From assembly GCA_947500505.1 (NCBI GenBank), contig CANMSL010000005.1, forward strand, positions 62,001-126,000: 64,000 nt of DNA. Reading direction: 5' to 3'. The position numbers and the translations under genes were made by a program. Numbering within the stretch: position 1 is the first letter of the stretch; the number at the start of each line of letters is the position of its first letter. Source of the stretch: an uncultured Aquimarina sp. (GTDB lineage Bacteria > Bacteroidota > Bacteroidia > Flavobacteriales > Flavobacteriaceae). Shown one piece after another: positions 25,805 to 34,555 of the stretch. Under the pieces are notes generated by a model. It was not told where the DNA came from and searched no databases. It saw only the letters and a program-made list of their open reading frames with translations.

Positions 25805-26362
25805 ATGAATAAAACGTTACTTTTAGTTTTTACTTTATTAATTGGAACTTTAACAATTACCTCTCAGGAATCGAGATACGGAATACGAATCGGAGCTAAT
25901 GTAAGCTCGATCAATTCTGATGATATCACCGGTGATCTAGATCAGAGTAGGATAGGTGTTGTTGTAGGCTTTTTAGCAGATTTTGCGTTAACTGAAAAAC
26001 TAAGGTTACAGCCGGAATTTCAATATTCTGGTCAGGGAAATAAGGATAAAGATCTAAGAGTTAATTACTTACAGTTGCCTATATTGTTAAAATATAACAT
26101 CACAGATCTTTTTAATGTTCAGTTAGGACCACAGGCAGGAGTTAAGATATGGGAATGGGAAGATAATCAGGATGATACTTTTGATTTTGGTACTTTCGAT
26201 TTTGCTGGCGTAGCCGGAATTGGATTAAATATTACCGATAATTTCTTCGTTGATTTACGATATGCAATTGGATTATCTAATGTTTTTGATGAAGATGGTT
26301 CTTCGTTTCGATTTGATGGTAATAACACAAATATTCAATTATCTGTTGGTTACCGATTATAA
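25805..26362 (+). CDS. Porin-family outer-membrane beta-barrel protein
   Basis: 185 residues. Signal peptide up to about residue 20 (LTITSQESRYG). The rest shows alternating polar and apolar strands with GIRIGANVSSIN at the start and FVDLRYAIGLSNV ... IQLSVGYRL at the end, the classic small eight-stranded barrel (PF13568-type). It is on the same strand as the ppx cluster but 93 bases away and has a terminator of its own. Its ligand is unknown. Confidence 0.88.
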   Translation: MNKTLLLVFTLLIGTLTITSQESRYGIRIGANVSSINSDDITGDLDQSRIGVVVGFLADFALTEKLRLQPEFQYSGQGNKDKDLRVNYLQLPILLKYNITDLFNVQLGPQAGVKIWEWEDNQDDTFDFGTFDFAGVAGIGLNITDNFFVDLRYAIGLSNVFDEDGSSFRFDGNNTNIQLSVGYRL

Positions 26363-26386
26363 TGGAGTCTACATAAATGCAATCAT

Positions 26387-26415
26387 AAAAATGTTCACAA
26401 AAAGTGAGCATTTTT
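26387..26415. terminator. Bidirectional terminator
   Basis: Stem AAAAATGTTCAC with GTGAGCATTTTT (one G-T position), loop AAAAA, A and T runs on both sides. It sits between the convergent porin-like gene and miaE and can serve both. Confidence 0.85.
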
Positions 26416-26416
26416 A

Positions 26417-27001
26417 TTATCCGTGTATTGATTCTTTTTTACTTAAGGATTCCATAATCTTAGCTTCATAGTTCAGTAAATCCTGCCATTTCTGATCCAC
26501 CTCTTTGCGGTCACCATATGTACGGGCAAAGTTAAGAAACATCGTATAATGATTTGCTTCACTTACCATCAGATCTCTATAGAATTTTGCTAGTTCCTGA
26601 TCTTCCAATTCTTCAGAAAGTAGTTTGAAACGTTCACAACTTCTCGCTTCAATCAAAGCAGCATATAATAAACGATGTACTAACTGGGTCGTTCTGCTAC
26701 CTCCTTTAGGGAAAAACGTAACTAATTGAATCACATAATCATCTTTTCTATCTCTACCTAACGTCCATCCTCTGGCAATAATTTTATCATGTACCATTTT
26801 GAAATGACTGATCTCTTCCTTAACGAGCTTGATCATCTCCTGAATCAACTCTGTATATTCAGGAAAACTTACTATTAGAGATATTGCTGTTGATGCTGCT
26901 TTTTGTTCACAATAGGCATGATCCGTAAGGATTTCTTTAATATTCTTTTCCACAATATTTACCCATCTTGGATCCGTGGGAAGTTTTAGACCTAGCATCA
27001 T
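26417..27001 (-). CDS. miaE: tRNA-(ms2io6A) hydroxylase
   Basis: 194 residues, a ferritin-like non-haem diiron enzyme that hydroxylates ms2i6A at position 37 of tRNA. Diiron ligands are seen as DHAYCEQKAAS, EEISHFKMV, EARSCERF and EANHYTMF (Glu-x-x-His pairs). Two adjacent ATG codons (27001 and 26998) are possible starts. It is monocistronic as far as can be seen. Confidence 0.92.
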   Translation of the reverse strand: MMLGLKLPTDPRWVNIVEKNIKEILTDHAYCEQKAASTAISLIVSFPEYTELIQEMIKLVKEEISHFKMVHDKIIARGWTLGRDRKDDYVIQLVTFFPKGGSRTTQLVHRLLYAALIEARSCERFKLLSEELEDQELAKFYRDLMVSEANHYTMFLNFARTYGDRKEVDQKWQDLLNYEAKIMESLSKKESIHG

Positions 27002-27779
27002 CTATTTCTTTTCGTTTATTATAAGACAAAATTAATGTTTTGAATCCTCTAATACTAATACAGTAGGAAACGTTTTAAGTTATCAAAATTCATATTTAAG
27101 TCCAACTTGAGATTTTAATTGAAATGAAAAAGACATTTTTTATGTAGTAATAGAGTTTCTAAAGTGATTTCATAAGGTATCGTTAAGCAAGATTCTCCTC
27201 GAGTTAGTTTTAAGTGCTCATAGATATGTATTTCGGGATCATTAATGATTTGATCATTACTTTTGTTTGATTATAATGATATATCTGTGGATAAAAACTC
27301 TTGAGGTAATTCTATTTCAATAGTGTCTATAGCTTCACGAGTATCAAAAATGGTTTGTATTATAATATCTCCCTGTTCATTCTTAGCGTTATTACAATTT
27401 ATGTCTACTCTTAATAATATGTTATTCGAAACTATATGAATGTTATTAGATAATTGAGTTAGCCTATTTACCCAAATAGGCACCTAGGATTCTTATAAAA
27501 GTAATGCATTTAGGGTTTTGCTAAAAAAAATTGAAACGATCCAGGTTCGATCAGATGTTTAATCCGGGTTTAAACTCCATATCATATCCTGAAATAGGAG
27601 TGATTTTGTTAAAACATCCGTGGAATCGTATTAATGATTTTGATACTATCTTCTTTAGATATATCACCTTTCAAAAAGTAATGTGGATAATTTTTTAATA
27701 TTAAGAATGGGTTTTGGTAACTCCATAATCAGGTTAGTGACTTTAGAGGTGATATATTAGATATTTCCGAAAATAAAGA
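27002..27779. other. Long spacer, probably holding decayed coding sequence
   Basis: 778 bases between miaE and dnaX. The only open frame worth noting is 27271-27483 on the minus strand, 70 codons starting with GTG. Its sequence (QGDIIIQTIFDTREAIDTIEIELPQEF) has a protein-like composition but no recognised domain. The flanks contain short phrases of similar look with stops and no continuous frame. I read this as remains of one or more genes, but the family cannot be told. Confidence 0.4.
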
Positions 27780-29588
27780 TCAAATATCTAAATCGAAATC
27801 TGCTCTTAATTTATCAATAAGAGGATTCTTCTCGCGCAATTTTTCGTATTTATCTTGTGGAGTAAAAGCATATTTTTTTGAAGCTTCTTCGTTGACTTTT
27901 ATATCCAGAGCAACACTATAATTATTTAACTTTTTATAGAGAAACTGAAACAATCCCGGCAGTGCACTTTCGAGATCGATTTTCATCGATTGATTAGGTA
28001 ATTCGAGATAAATTTTACCATCAGTAAGTGTTGGTATGTTCATAGCAAACATAGATCCAATAATACGCTCTCCTTTTTTGTCTTGCATTTTACCATACTC
28101 TACCCAGGCTGCTTGCATTTCGGACTCTGTAAAATCATCACTCGGCAAATTTTTCGGATCAACAATTGTATCTACCTTTTTCTCCTCGTGTTCTTTTTTC
28201 TTTCTGATGCTGCTTAGGGATAATCCAGAGGGTCTACGTTCTCCTCTATGTTGTATTTTTGGTCTATTTACTGCTGCAGAAGAAGCTATAGTGATATTTT
28301 GTTCAGAAGCATTGGATCGCTTAGACAGTTCTTCACTATTGTTCTCAACGGATTTATATAAAGTGGCAGGTTCCGAAATTTCTTTAGGAATTAGATCTTC
28401 AGGTTTGTTATTTGCTACTTTTTCTTCAGCTTTTTCCTTAACTTCTGGAGGTATTTTAACCGGTTGAATTCCCTTTTCTTTAAAATAGTTGGGTGGAATT
28501 ATATAAGGCTTGTCATTTTTTTTTTCTCCGTCTTTCGTAAGAACAGAGGCAAGTTGCATTAAACAGAGTTCAACCAATAATCGCTGGTTACGACTTGTTT
28601 TGTATTTCAGGTCACAATCATTAGCGAGTTCAATACCTTTGATCAGAAAAGGATGAGAAGCTTTTTGCGATTGTTCTAAATATTTTGATTTTGTTTGTTC
28701 ACCAACTTCCAGAAGATTAATAGTTGCCTGATTTTTGCAAACCAGCAAATCCCTAAAATGAGAAGCCAATCCGGCAATAAAATGGTGACCGTCAAATCCC
28801 TGAGCCAGAATCTCATTAAATTCCAAGAGAAGTTGTGGGATATTATTTTCTAATATCAGATCCGTAGTCTTAAAATATGTTTCGTAATCCAGTACATTAA
28901 GGTTCTCGGTTACGGCTTGTCTGGTAAGGTTTTTTCCACTAAAACTTACAACTCTATCGAAAATTGATAAAGCATCACGCATAGCGCCATCTGCCTTTTG
29001 AGCTATGATTTGTAGAGCATCTTCTTCTGCTGTAATTCCTTCTTGTTCTGCTACCTGCATCAGATGATTCTTAGCATCGGTAACAGTGATTCTTTTAAAA
29101 TCAAAAATTTGACACCGAGATAAGATTGTGGGTATAATTTTGTGTTTCTCTGTGGTGGCGAGAATAAAAATAGCATGTTTGGGAGGTTCTTCTAATGTTT
29201 TTAAGAATGCATTAAAAGCTGCCTGCGAGAGCATATGAACTTCATCGATTATGTATACCTTATATTTACCTACTTGCGGAGGAATACGGACCTGATCAAT
29301 CAAACTTCTAATATCATCTACAGAATTATTAGATGCGGCATCTAGTTCAAAAATGTTAAAAGCAAAATCCTCTTCTGGATTTTCGTGACCTTCTTGATTA
29401 ATTGTTTTGGCTAAAATTCTTGCGCAAGATGTTTTCCCAACTCCACGAGGTCCTGTAAATAATAAAGCTTGGGCAAGGTGATTGTTTTCTATGGCATTAA
29501 GCAGTGTATTGGTAATAGCCTGTTGACCTACAACATCCTTAAATGTCTGAGGTCTGTATTTACGTGCCGATACTATAAAATGCTCCAT
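27780..29588 (-). CDS. dnaX: DNA polymerase III subunit gamma/tau
   Basis: 602 residues. AAA+ clamp-loader ATPase with Walker A GPRGVGKTS, Walker B VYIIDEVHMLS, sensor 1 ATTEKHKIIPTILSRC and the arginine-finger SRC motif. The region after Walker A, which in E. coli holds four zinc-binding cysteines, reads AKTINQEGHENPEEDFAF and has only the one Cys before it, so the zinc module is absent. The C-terminal 250 residues are a divergent, charged tau-like tail. No programmed frameshift site was noticed. Transcription may begin at the ATG itself (see the promoter). Confidence 0.95.
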   Translation of the reverse strand: MEHFIVSARKYRPQTFKDVVGQQAITNTLLNAIENNHLAQALLFTGPRGVGKTSCARILAKTINQEGHENPEEDFAFNIFELDAASNNSVDDIRSLIDQVRIPPQVGKYKVYIIDEVHMLSQAAFNAFLKTLEEPPKHAIFILATTEKHKIIPTILSRCQIFDFKRITVTDAKNHLMQVAEQEGITAEEDALQIIAQKADGAMRDALSIFDRVVSFSGKNLTRQAVTENLNVLDYETYFKTTDLILENNIPQLLLEFNEILAQGFDGHHFIAGLASHFRDLLVCKNQATINLLEVGEQTKSKYLEQSQKASHPFLIKGIELANDCDLKYKTSRNQRLLVELCLMQLASVLTKDGEKKNDKPYIIPPNYFKEKGIQPVKIPPEVKEKAEEKVANNKPEDLIPKEISEPATLYKSVENNSEELSKRSNASEQNITIASSAAVNRPKIQHRGERRPSGLSLSSIRKKKEHEEKKVDTIVDPKNLPSDDFTESEMQAAWVEYGKMQDKKGERIIGSMFAMNIPTLTDGKIYLELPNQSMKIDLESALPGLFQFLYKKLNNYSVALDIKVNEEASKKYAFTPQDKYEKLREKNPLIDKLRADFDLDI

Positions 29589-29593
29589 CGATA

Positions 29594-29601
29594 CAAAGTT
29601 A
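29594..29601 (-). promoter_or_regulatory. dnaX promoter, -7 element
   Basis: Read on the minus strand, TAACTTTG matches TAnnTTTG and is followed by five bases and then the dnaX ATG. With the usual start point the mRNA would have almost no 5' leader. No good -33 TTTG was found. Confidence 0.5.
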
Positions 29602-29666
29602 AAAATTGATTGGAAATAAAGAATTGTAGCTATTGGTTTTTATTCCGAGTTATTAACAAGGTTCAG

Positions 29667-29953
29667 GAATAACGAATAATGAATAACGAATAACGAATAA
29701 CGAATAACGAATAATGAATAATGAATAATGAATAATGAATAATGAATAACGAATAATGAATGACGATTAATGAATAACTAATAATGAATAACTAATAATG
29801 AATAATGAATAATGAATAACGAATAACTAATAATGAATAATGAATAACGAATAATGAATAACGAATAATGAATAATGAATAACGAATAATGATTAATGAA
29901 TAATGATTAATGAATAATGATTAATGAATAATGAATAACGAATAATGAATAAC
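29667..29953. repeat. Array of 41 heptamers, consensus GAATAAY
   Basis: From GAATAAC at 29667 to GAATAAC at 29947 the sequence keeps 7-nt phase without a single insertion or deletion, 287 bases or 41 units. Most units are GAATAAC or GAATAAT; variants include TAATAAT, GATTAAT and GAATGAC. It lies between dnaX and rnpB, upstream of the rnpB promoter. It has no spacer-repeat structure and no gene. Confidence 0.95.
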
Positions 29954-30042
29954 GAATATAATTAAACAGATAATTTGAATATAAAGAAGTGGGTTTTCTT
30001 AATAGAGCTCGATAATACCGACGATATAAATAAAATGAAGGT

Positions 30043-30076
30043 TTTGTTTTCAGGTATTTTTATTATACTATTTTTG
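30043..30076 (+). promoter_or_regulatory. rnpB promoter
   Basis: TTTG at 30043-30046 and TATTTTTG at 30069-30076, 26 bases start to start, exactly the -33/-7 spacing of the Bacteroidota consensus. The RNA 5' end deduced from helix P1 (30081) is five bases after the last G, where transcription is expected to begin. Confidence 0.85.
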
Positions 30077-30080
30077 CAGC

Positions 30081-30394
30081 AAGCAGATCACCTTATCGCC
30101 GTGCCTCAAAATTACTTGAGACAAGGAGGAAAGTCCGGACACCATAGTGCAGCATAGCGGGTAACACCCGTCCGTCGTGAGACGAGGACAAGTGCAGCAG
30201 AAAGAATGTACAGGTAAGGCTGTAGTGAAATCAGGTAAACTCTATGCGGTGCAACGCCATGTAAACCAGCGCCAGAGGGTTGCACGCCCGATGTTGGAGG
30301 GTAGGCGGTTTGATCCTGATAGTAATATCTGGACTAGATAAATGATAAGGAGTCCGCCGTAGGTGGAACACAGAATCCGGCTTATGATCTGCTT
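30081..30394 (+). ncRNA. rnpB: RNase P RNA, bacterial class A
   Basis: About 314 nt. Helix P1 is formed by AAGCAGATCA (30081-30090) and TGATCTGCTT (30385-30394). The conserved core is unmistakable: GAGGAAAGTCCGGAC near the 5' side, then AGGGTAAGG-like and GGTAAACTC segments, and ACAGAATCCGGCTTAT near the 3' end. It is the catalytic RNA that removes 5' leaders from tRNA precursors. T-rich sequence follows P1 (CTTTTTATTTT), which may end transcription. Confidence 0.96.
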
Positions 30395-30492
30395 TTTATT
30401 TTAAGAATAAATCGAATAATTTTTACAAATCCTTTAACAATAAACAATACTAATTTTCTTGTACATTGTGCAAGGAAAAGAAAAATATTAAT

Positions 30493-31620
30493 ATGAACAT
30501 TGCGATTGTTTGTTATCCTACCTTTGGTGGCAGCGGAGTAGTAGCCACAGAGCTTGGAATTGCACTAGCTAAATTAAATCATCAAGTACATTTTGTTACT
30601 TATAAACAACCTGTACGACTTGGCTTATTAAATCCTAATATCCATTTTCACGAAGTTACCGTACCGGAGTATCCTCTTTTTCAATATCAACCATATGAAC
30701 TTGCCTTATCAAGTAAGTTAGTAAATACGGTAAAAAAATATAATATAGAATTATTGCATGTACATTATGCAATACCGCACGCATACGCTGGATATATGGC
30801 AAAAAAAATGCTTGAAGAAGAAGGTATTCATATTCCTATGGTTACTACATTGCACGGCACGGATATCACTTTAGTCGGTAATCATCCTTTCTATAAACCA
30901 GCGGTTACCTTTAGTATTAATAATAGCGATATAGTAACCTCTGTTTCTCAAAGTTTGAAAGACGACACCTTACGACTTTTTAATATCAAGAAAAATATAG
31001 AAGTAGTTCCAAATTTTATTGATGCCAGTCTTCGTAAAAAAGAATTTACCGATTGTCAGAGAGAATTAATGGCGACTCCACAAGAAAGAATTGTGACGCA
31101 TATTAGTAATTTTAGACCCGTTAAAAGAATAATGGATATTGTTGATGTTTTTTATAATATTCAGAAAGAAATTCCTGCAAAACTCCTTATGGTAGGAGAT
31201 GGACCAGAACGGGAACCCGCTGAGAAAAAGTGTAAGGAATTAGGTATAAAGGAAAAGGTAATTTTTCTGGGTAACAGTAACGAAATTGATAAAATATTGT
31301 GTTTCTCTGATTTATTTCTTTTGCCGTCAGAACGAGAAAGTTTTGGGTTAGCAGCGTTAGAGGCTATGGTAAACAGAGTCCCTGTTATATCAAGTAATGC
31401 AGGAGGTATCCCTGAGGTTAATACGGAAGGTGTTTCTGGGTATTTGAGTGATGTCGGTAATATCAAAGAAATGTCAGAAAATGCAATTCGTATTTTAAAA
31501 GATGATAGCATCTTAGATAAATTTAAGGAAGGAGCATTTAAGCAAGCACTAAAATTTGATATTGACAATATAGTTCCTTTGTATGTAGAATTATACGAAA
31601 ATGCTTTGGCAACAGTATAA
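30493..31620 (+). CDS. bshA: N-acetyl-alpha-D-glucosaminyl L-malate synthase
   Basis: 375 residues from the ATG at 30493. A GTG further upstream would add nine residues, but MNIAIVCYPTFGGSGVVATE is the normal N terminus. GT4 glycosyltransferase with GT-B fold that links UDP-GlcNAc to L-malate, the first step of bacillithiol synthesis. Signatures are HVHYAIPHAYAGYMAK, TTLHGTDITLVG, NFRPVKRI and the C-terminal ESFGLAALEAM. The other steps (BshB, BshC) are not in the window; the PIG-L protein at 51896-54394 is far larger than BshB. Confidence 0.93.
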   Translation: MNIAIVCYPTFGGSGVVATELGIALAKLNHQVHFVTYKQPVRLGLLNPNIHFHEVTVPEYPLFQYQPYELALSSKLVNTVKKYNIELLHVHYAIPHAYAGYMAKKMLEEEGIHIPMVTTLHGTDITLVGNHPFYKPAVTFSINNSDIVTSVSQSLKDDTLRLFNIKKNIEVVPNFIDASLRKKEFTDCQRELMATPQERIVTHISNFRPVKRIMDIVDVFYNIQKEIPAKLLMVGDGPEREPAEKKCKELGIKEKVIFLGNSNEIDKILCFSDLFLLPSERESFGLAALEAMVNRVPVISSNAGGIPEVNTEGVSGYLSDVGNIKEMSENAIRILKDDSILDKFKEGAFKQALKFDIDNIVPLYVELYENALATV

Positions 31621-31622
31621 AA

Positions 31623-31655
31623 TAGAGCACCATCGCCTTAGGCAATAGTGCTCTA
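31623..31655. terminator. Hairpin after bshA
   Basis: TAGAGCAC pairs with GTGCTCTA, and inside GCC pairs with GGC. It lies right after the bshA stop and before the convergent barrel gene. There is no long T-run, so termination strength is uncertain. Confidence 0.6.
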
Positions 31656-31691
31656 CAACTAAACATATATAAAATCAATTACTCCTAAAAA

Positions 31692-32228
31692 TTAAAAAAT
31701 GTACCTGGCCGAGATGCCTATATTAACTCCGATGTTATCAACATCTTCAATTCCTGCAGCGTTTTCTATTGAATGTATATCATAGGTGGGTCGTATACTA
31801 AATGCTACCTGAAGAGGAAAATCAAAACGATAATCCACCCCAAAATCTGCTCCTACATAGGGAAAGAATTCACTATCTCTGTCGCTAGAAACTCCAAAAC
31901 CAAAAAAGCTGTTTTTAAAATCAATATAACCCGCTCCAATTCCTGGTCCTGCAAACCAGTTTAGATTATCCCAGATATTATAACTCCAATGAAAAAAAGC
32001 ACCACCTCGATAGGTGTTAATAAAGGAATTGGTTCTCCAACTGAGATTGATATCTAGTCGGTTGTGCTCTCCAAACATTTGTCGTTGATAAGTAATTTCA
32101 GGACCGAATCCTTCGTCACCTACGACACCTTCAGAGATTCTGATACCTATGGCACTTTTAGGAATGTCCTGAGCTTGTAATTGTACATTTGTTATTACTA
32201 AGAATACTACAAAAAATAATTTTTTCAT
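31692..32228 (-). CDS. Small outer-membrane beta-barrel protein, paralogue 1
   Basis: 178 residues with a signal peptide cut near LQAQDIP. The mature start IPKSAIGIRISEGVVG and the regular strands (NWFAGPGIGAGYIDF, DFGVDYRFDFPLQVAFSIRPTYD, IGVNIGISARYIF) mark an eight-stranded barrel. The next gene upstream (32365-32856) is a paralogue with the same order of motifs, so this is a tandem duplication. Confidence 0.88.
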   Translation of the reverse strand: MKKLFFVVFLVITNVQLQAQDIPKSAIGIRISEGVVGDEGFGPEITYQRQMFGEHNRLDINLSWRTNSFINTYRGGAFFHWSYNIWDNLNWFAGPGIGAGYIDFKNSFFGFGVSSDRDSEFFPYVGADFGVDYRFDFPLQVAFSIRPTYDIHSIENAAGIEDVDNIGVNIGISARYIF

Positions 32229-32301
32229 GATTATAAGGTTTTTTAAAATTTATCTTTTGTAGGTAATTACATCCTTAGGTTAACATAAAATGTGATATTT
32301 T

Positions 32302-32341
32302 TAAAAAAATAAACCTCTGAACGTTGGCGCTCAGAGGTTTA
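32302..32341 (-). terminator. Terminator of the upstream barrel gene
   Basis: Read on the minus strand: AAACCTCTGA pairs with TCAGAGGTTT around a 10-base loop, followed by a T-run. It separates the two tandem barrel genes, which are therefore expressed as separate units. Confidence 0.88.
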
Positions 32342-32364
32342 ATATTTACCTATTCTTATTAATT

Positions 32365-32856
32365 TTAAAACTTGTACCTAGCACTTAGTCCCAGGTTAAA
32401 AGTAATATCGTCATTATTATAGTCATCAAAATAAATTTCAGGTCTAAAATCAAGAGAAATCAGCAAGGGAAAATCAAAATTATATTCAATACCAATATCT
32501 CCAGTTACAAAACCAAAAGTTTCCAGGTCATCCCTATCATCTAAGTCATCATCAAAATCTACGAGTCCACCACCAATTCCTGGACCAACATACCAGTTAA
32601 GACCTCCGTCAATGTTAAAAACCCACTGATAGATTCCTGTGAGCTTCAGAGCATTATATCGATTTCTTCCTTGAACTCCCAAATCTAATTCAATTCTAGT
32701 ATCAGAACTTAATCCAGCTTGATAACTAGCTTCTGCCCAGAAACCATTGCTTTCACTGAGTCTTAAGCCGATAGCATGTTCTGGAATGTTCTGTGCTTGT
32801 ACAGCAAAAATAGAAGCTAATAATAATGTTGTAATTGTAAAAATACGCTTCGTCAT
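32365..32856 (-). CDS. Small outer-membrane beta-barrel protein, paralogue 2
   Basis: 163 residues from the ATG ending at 32856. A longer frame adds 21 basic residues that do not look like a signal peptide, while MTKRIFTITTLLLASIFAVQAQ is one. Motifs parallel those of its neighbour: IPEHAIGLRLSESNG, NWYVGPGIGGGLVDF, DIGIEYNFDFPLLISLDFRPEIY, FNLGLSARYKF. The function is unknown. Confidence 0.88.
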   Translation of the reverse strand: MTKRIFTITTLLLASIFAVQAQNIPEHAIGLRLSESNGFWAEASYQAGLSSDTRIELDLGVQGRNRYNALKLTGIYQWVFNIDGGLNWYVGPGIGGGLVDFDDDLDDRDDLETFGFVTGDIGIEYNFDFPLLISLDFRPEIYFDDYNNDDITFNLGLSARYKF

Positions 32857-33100
32857 TGTGATTTTGTTTTTTATAGTTCTTGCAGTATAACGCTGGATCT
32901 TATTTTTTAATGTGATCAAATTGCTTAAGATTTTGTTAATTTAGTGAAACTCTGTTTTGAACAAACCGCAAAAGCAGTGAATTCAAAAATCGTTAGTCAA
33001 ACTAATCCTGGTATATGGTTGGATCTGCTCATTGATTCAATAATAGTAATTTCGCTAAATACTGTGGAGATTCTTAAAATATTTACAATCTCTATATTTT

Positions 33101-33913
33101 CTAAGCTTTCTGAAGTTTCATATCTGTGCTTTCGAAGATTTTATCCGCTGAGTTCGCAATAAAACCTGTAAATAACTGACCATTTTCTTGTGCATACCTG
33201 TATGCAAACTCATAGTAGCATGAAGTGATTTCTTTTGTTCCTTCTATAAATTCTATTTCAACTTTATCGGCTAGAATACTGGATTGTTCAAGTAATTGAG
33301 AAGGCGTTCCTTTTATCTCTCCACCAGATGAGTTTAATACGAAATCATTGTTCTTTAAGAATTGATTGAGACTTTCTAAACTTTGAAACCCTTTCAATTT
33401 ATTTACATCCACAGTAAAATGGTTAGAACAGAATCCATTTACATACATCCAGGCAGCGTATTCAGATTCATTTTGCAACATACTGTATATTTCATAACAT
33501 GGTGTTTCCCAAACCCGACCTTTTAGGATCAGATCATCTCTAGAAAACACATTATCATTTACACTGTCCAATACTTTCTGAACCGTTTGTTGTAAAGCAT
33601 CAGAAAACTTTTCGGTTAATAGCTGGCTTATAAATATTTTGGGCGCATCGTGATTATGCGGATGTTCATAATGTTTCGCATATAGCTTTTTAGTTTCAAA
33701 ATGGTATTCACCAATTTCTTTATAGCCCATTTTAATAAATGGTTGTGCAATGACCTCAATATCGATTCTTGGATCATTAAATGTTCTAACGGCGATATGA
33801 TCGTTAGTAACCGTCTCACCTTCTCCTTCTAATAAGGATTTTACCTTATCAGCCGATGGTGTTTTACAGGCATATTGCTTCCATAGCTCTTCAAATAAAA
33901 ACGTAGAATTCAT
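33101..33913 (-). CDS. DUF1338 family protein, putative 2-oxoadipate dioxygenase/decarboxylase
   Basis: 270 residues from the ATG ending at 33913, where MNSTFLFEELWKQYA is the natural start. The family includes HglS of Pseudomonas putida, an Fe(II) enzyme that turns 2-oxoadipate into D-2-hydroxyglutarate in lysine breakdown. HIAVRTFNDPRI, with the first metal-binding His, and NHFTVDVN are visible. The neighbours are an Lrp-type regulator and a D-2-hydroxyglutarate dehydrogenase-like enzyme, which fits this chemistry. The substrate assignment is inferred from family and context. Confidence 0.82.
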   Translation of the reverse strand: MNSTFLFEELWKQYACKTPSADKVKSLLEGEGETVTNDHIAVRTFNDPRIDIEVIAQPFIKMGYKEIGEYHFETKKLYAKHYEHPHNHDAPKIFISQLLTEKFSDALQQTVQKVLDSVNDNVFSRDDLILKGRVWETPCYEIYSMLQNESEYAAWMYVNGFCSNHFTVDVNKLKGFQSLESLNQFLKNNDFVLNSSGGEIKGTPSQLLEQSSILADKVEIEFIEGTKEITSCYYEFAYRYAQENGQLFTGFIANSADKIFESTDMKLQKA

Positions 33914-33946
33914 GTAATAAAATATTTTTTTTCGATGCAAAATTAC

Positions 33947-33954
33947 TACTTTTG
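33947..33954 (+). promoter_or_regulatory. Possible promoter of the Lrp operon
   Basis: TACTTTTG matches TAnnTTTG between the divergent DUF1338 gene and the Lrp gene. A start near 33960 would give a leader of about 115 nt. A -33 TTTG is not evident. Confidence 0.4.
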
Positions 33955-34075
33955 ACTACTTTTTTTTCATATTGTAATTGATTTTATTGTATATGATTTT
34001 ATTTACTGTCAAATTGATTTTGCTTAAAAAGCAAAAAACTTGTTTAAGTAAATATTATTCAAAATTTTAATAGTT

Positions 34076-34555
34076 ATGAATCATTTTGATTATATAGATC
34101 AACAGATATTATTGCAAATTCGTCAGGACGCCAGGAAACCTTTTTCACAAATTGCAGAAGAACTTAAGATTTCAAACTCTTTAGTACACCAAAGAATTAA
34201 AAAATTGAAAGAATATGGCGTAATAGATAAGGCAGAATTTGTAATAGATGAGAAACAAATAGGATATATGACCAAATCTTACGTGGGTATACGACTAAAG
34301 GAAGCTAGATATGCTAAATCTGTTGTCGATGATCTGTCTATAATACCTGAGATACTAGAATGTAACTATGTATCCGGCAATTACGCACTTTTTATTCTGA
34401 TATTTGCATATGATAATCACCATTTGCGTAATATTTTATATGAACAAATACACCAGATTGATGGAGTAGCAGGTACGGATAGTTTTATTTGTTTTGACAC
34501 TAATTTTAAAAGGCAAATAACCTTAGATTCACTGGTTAAAGGAAAAAAATTATGA
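34076..34555 (+). CDS. Lrp/AsnC family transcriptional regulator
   Basis: 159 residues. N-terminal winged HTH (DYIDQQILLQIRQDARKPFS, EELKISNSLVHQRIKKLKEYG) and C-terminal RAM/ACT-like domain (YVGIRLKEARYA, ECNYVSGNYALFILIFAYD). Such proteins sense amino acids. The stop overlaps the next ATG by 4 bases, so it is coupled to the dehydrogenase gene, and it is divergent from the DUF1338 gene. A local regulator responding to lysine or a related compound is a reasonable guess. Confidence 0.9.
   Translation: MNHFDYIDQQILLQIRQDARKPFSQIAEELKISNSLVHQRIKKLKEYGVIDKAEFVIDEKQIGYMTKSYVGIRLKEARYAKSVVDDLSIIPEILECNYVSGNYALFILIFAYDNHHLRNILYEQIHQIDGVAGTDSFICFDTNFKRQITLDSLVKGKKL

Noticed and set aside
29667..29953. 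Could the repeat block be a CRISPR array?
   Set aside because: The repeats are 7-nt units directly joined, there are no spacers and no cas genes in the window.
29975..30157. Open frame of 60 codons before and into rnpB
   Set aside because: It covers the rnpB promoter and the 5' part of the RNase P RNA, so it is a chance frame.
32857..32919. Extended start of barrel paralogue 2
   Set aside because: The 21 extra residues are basic and precede a normal signal peptide beginning at the internal ATG.
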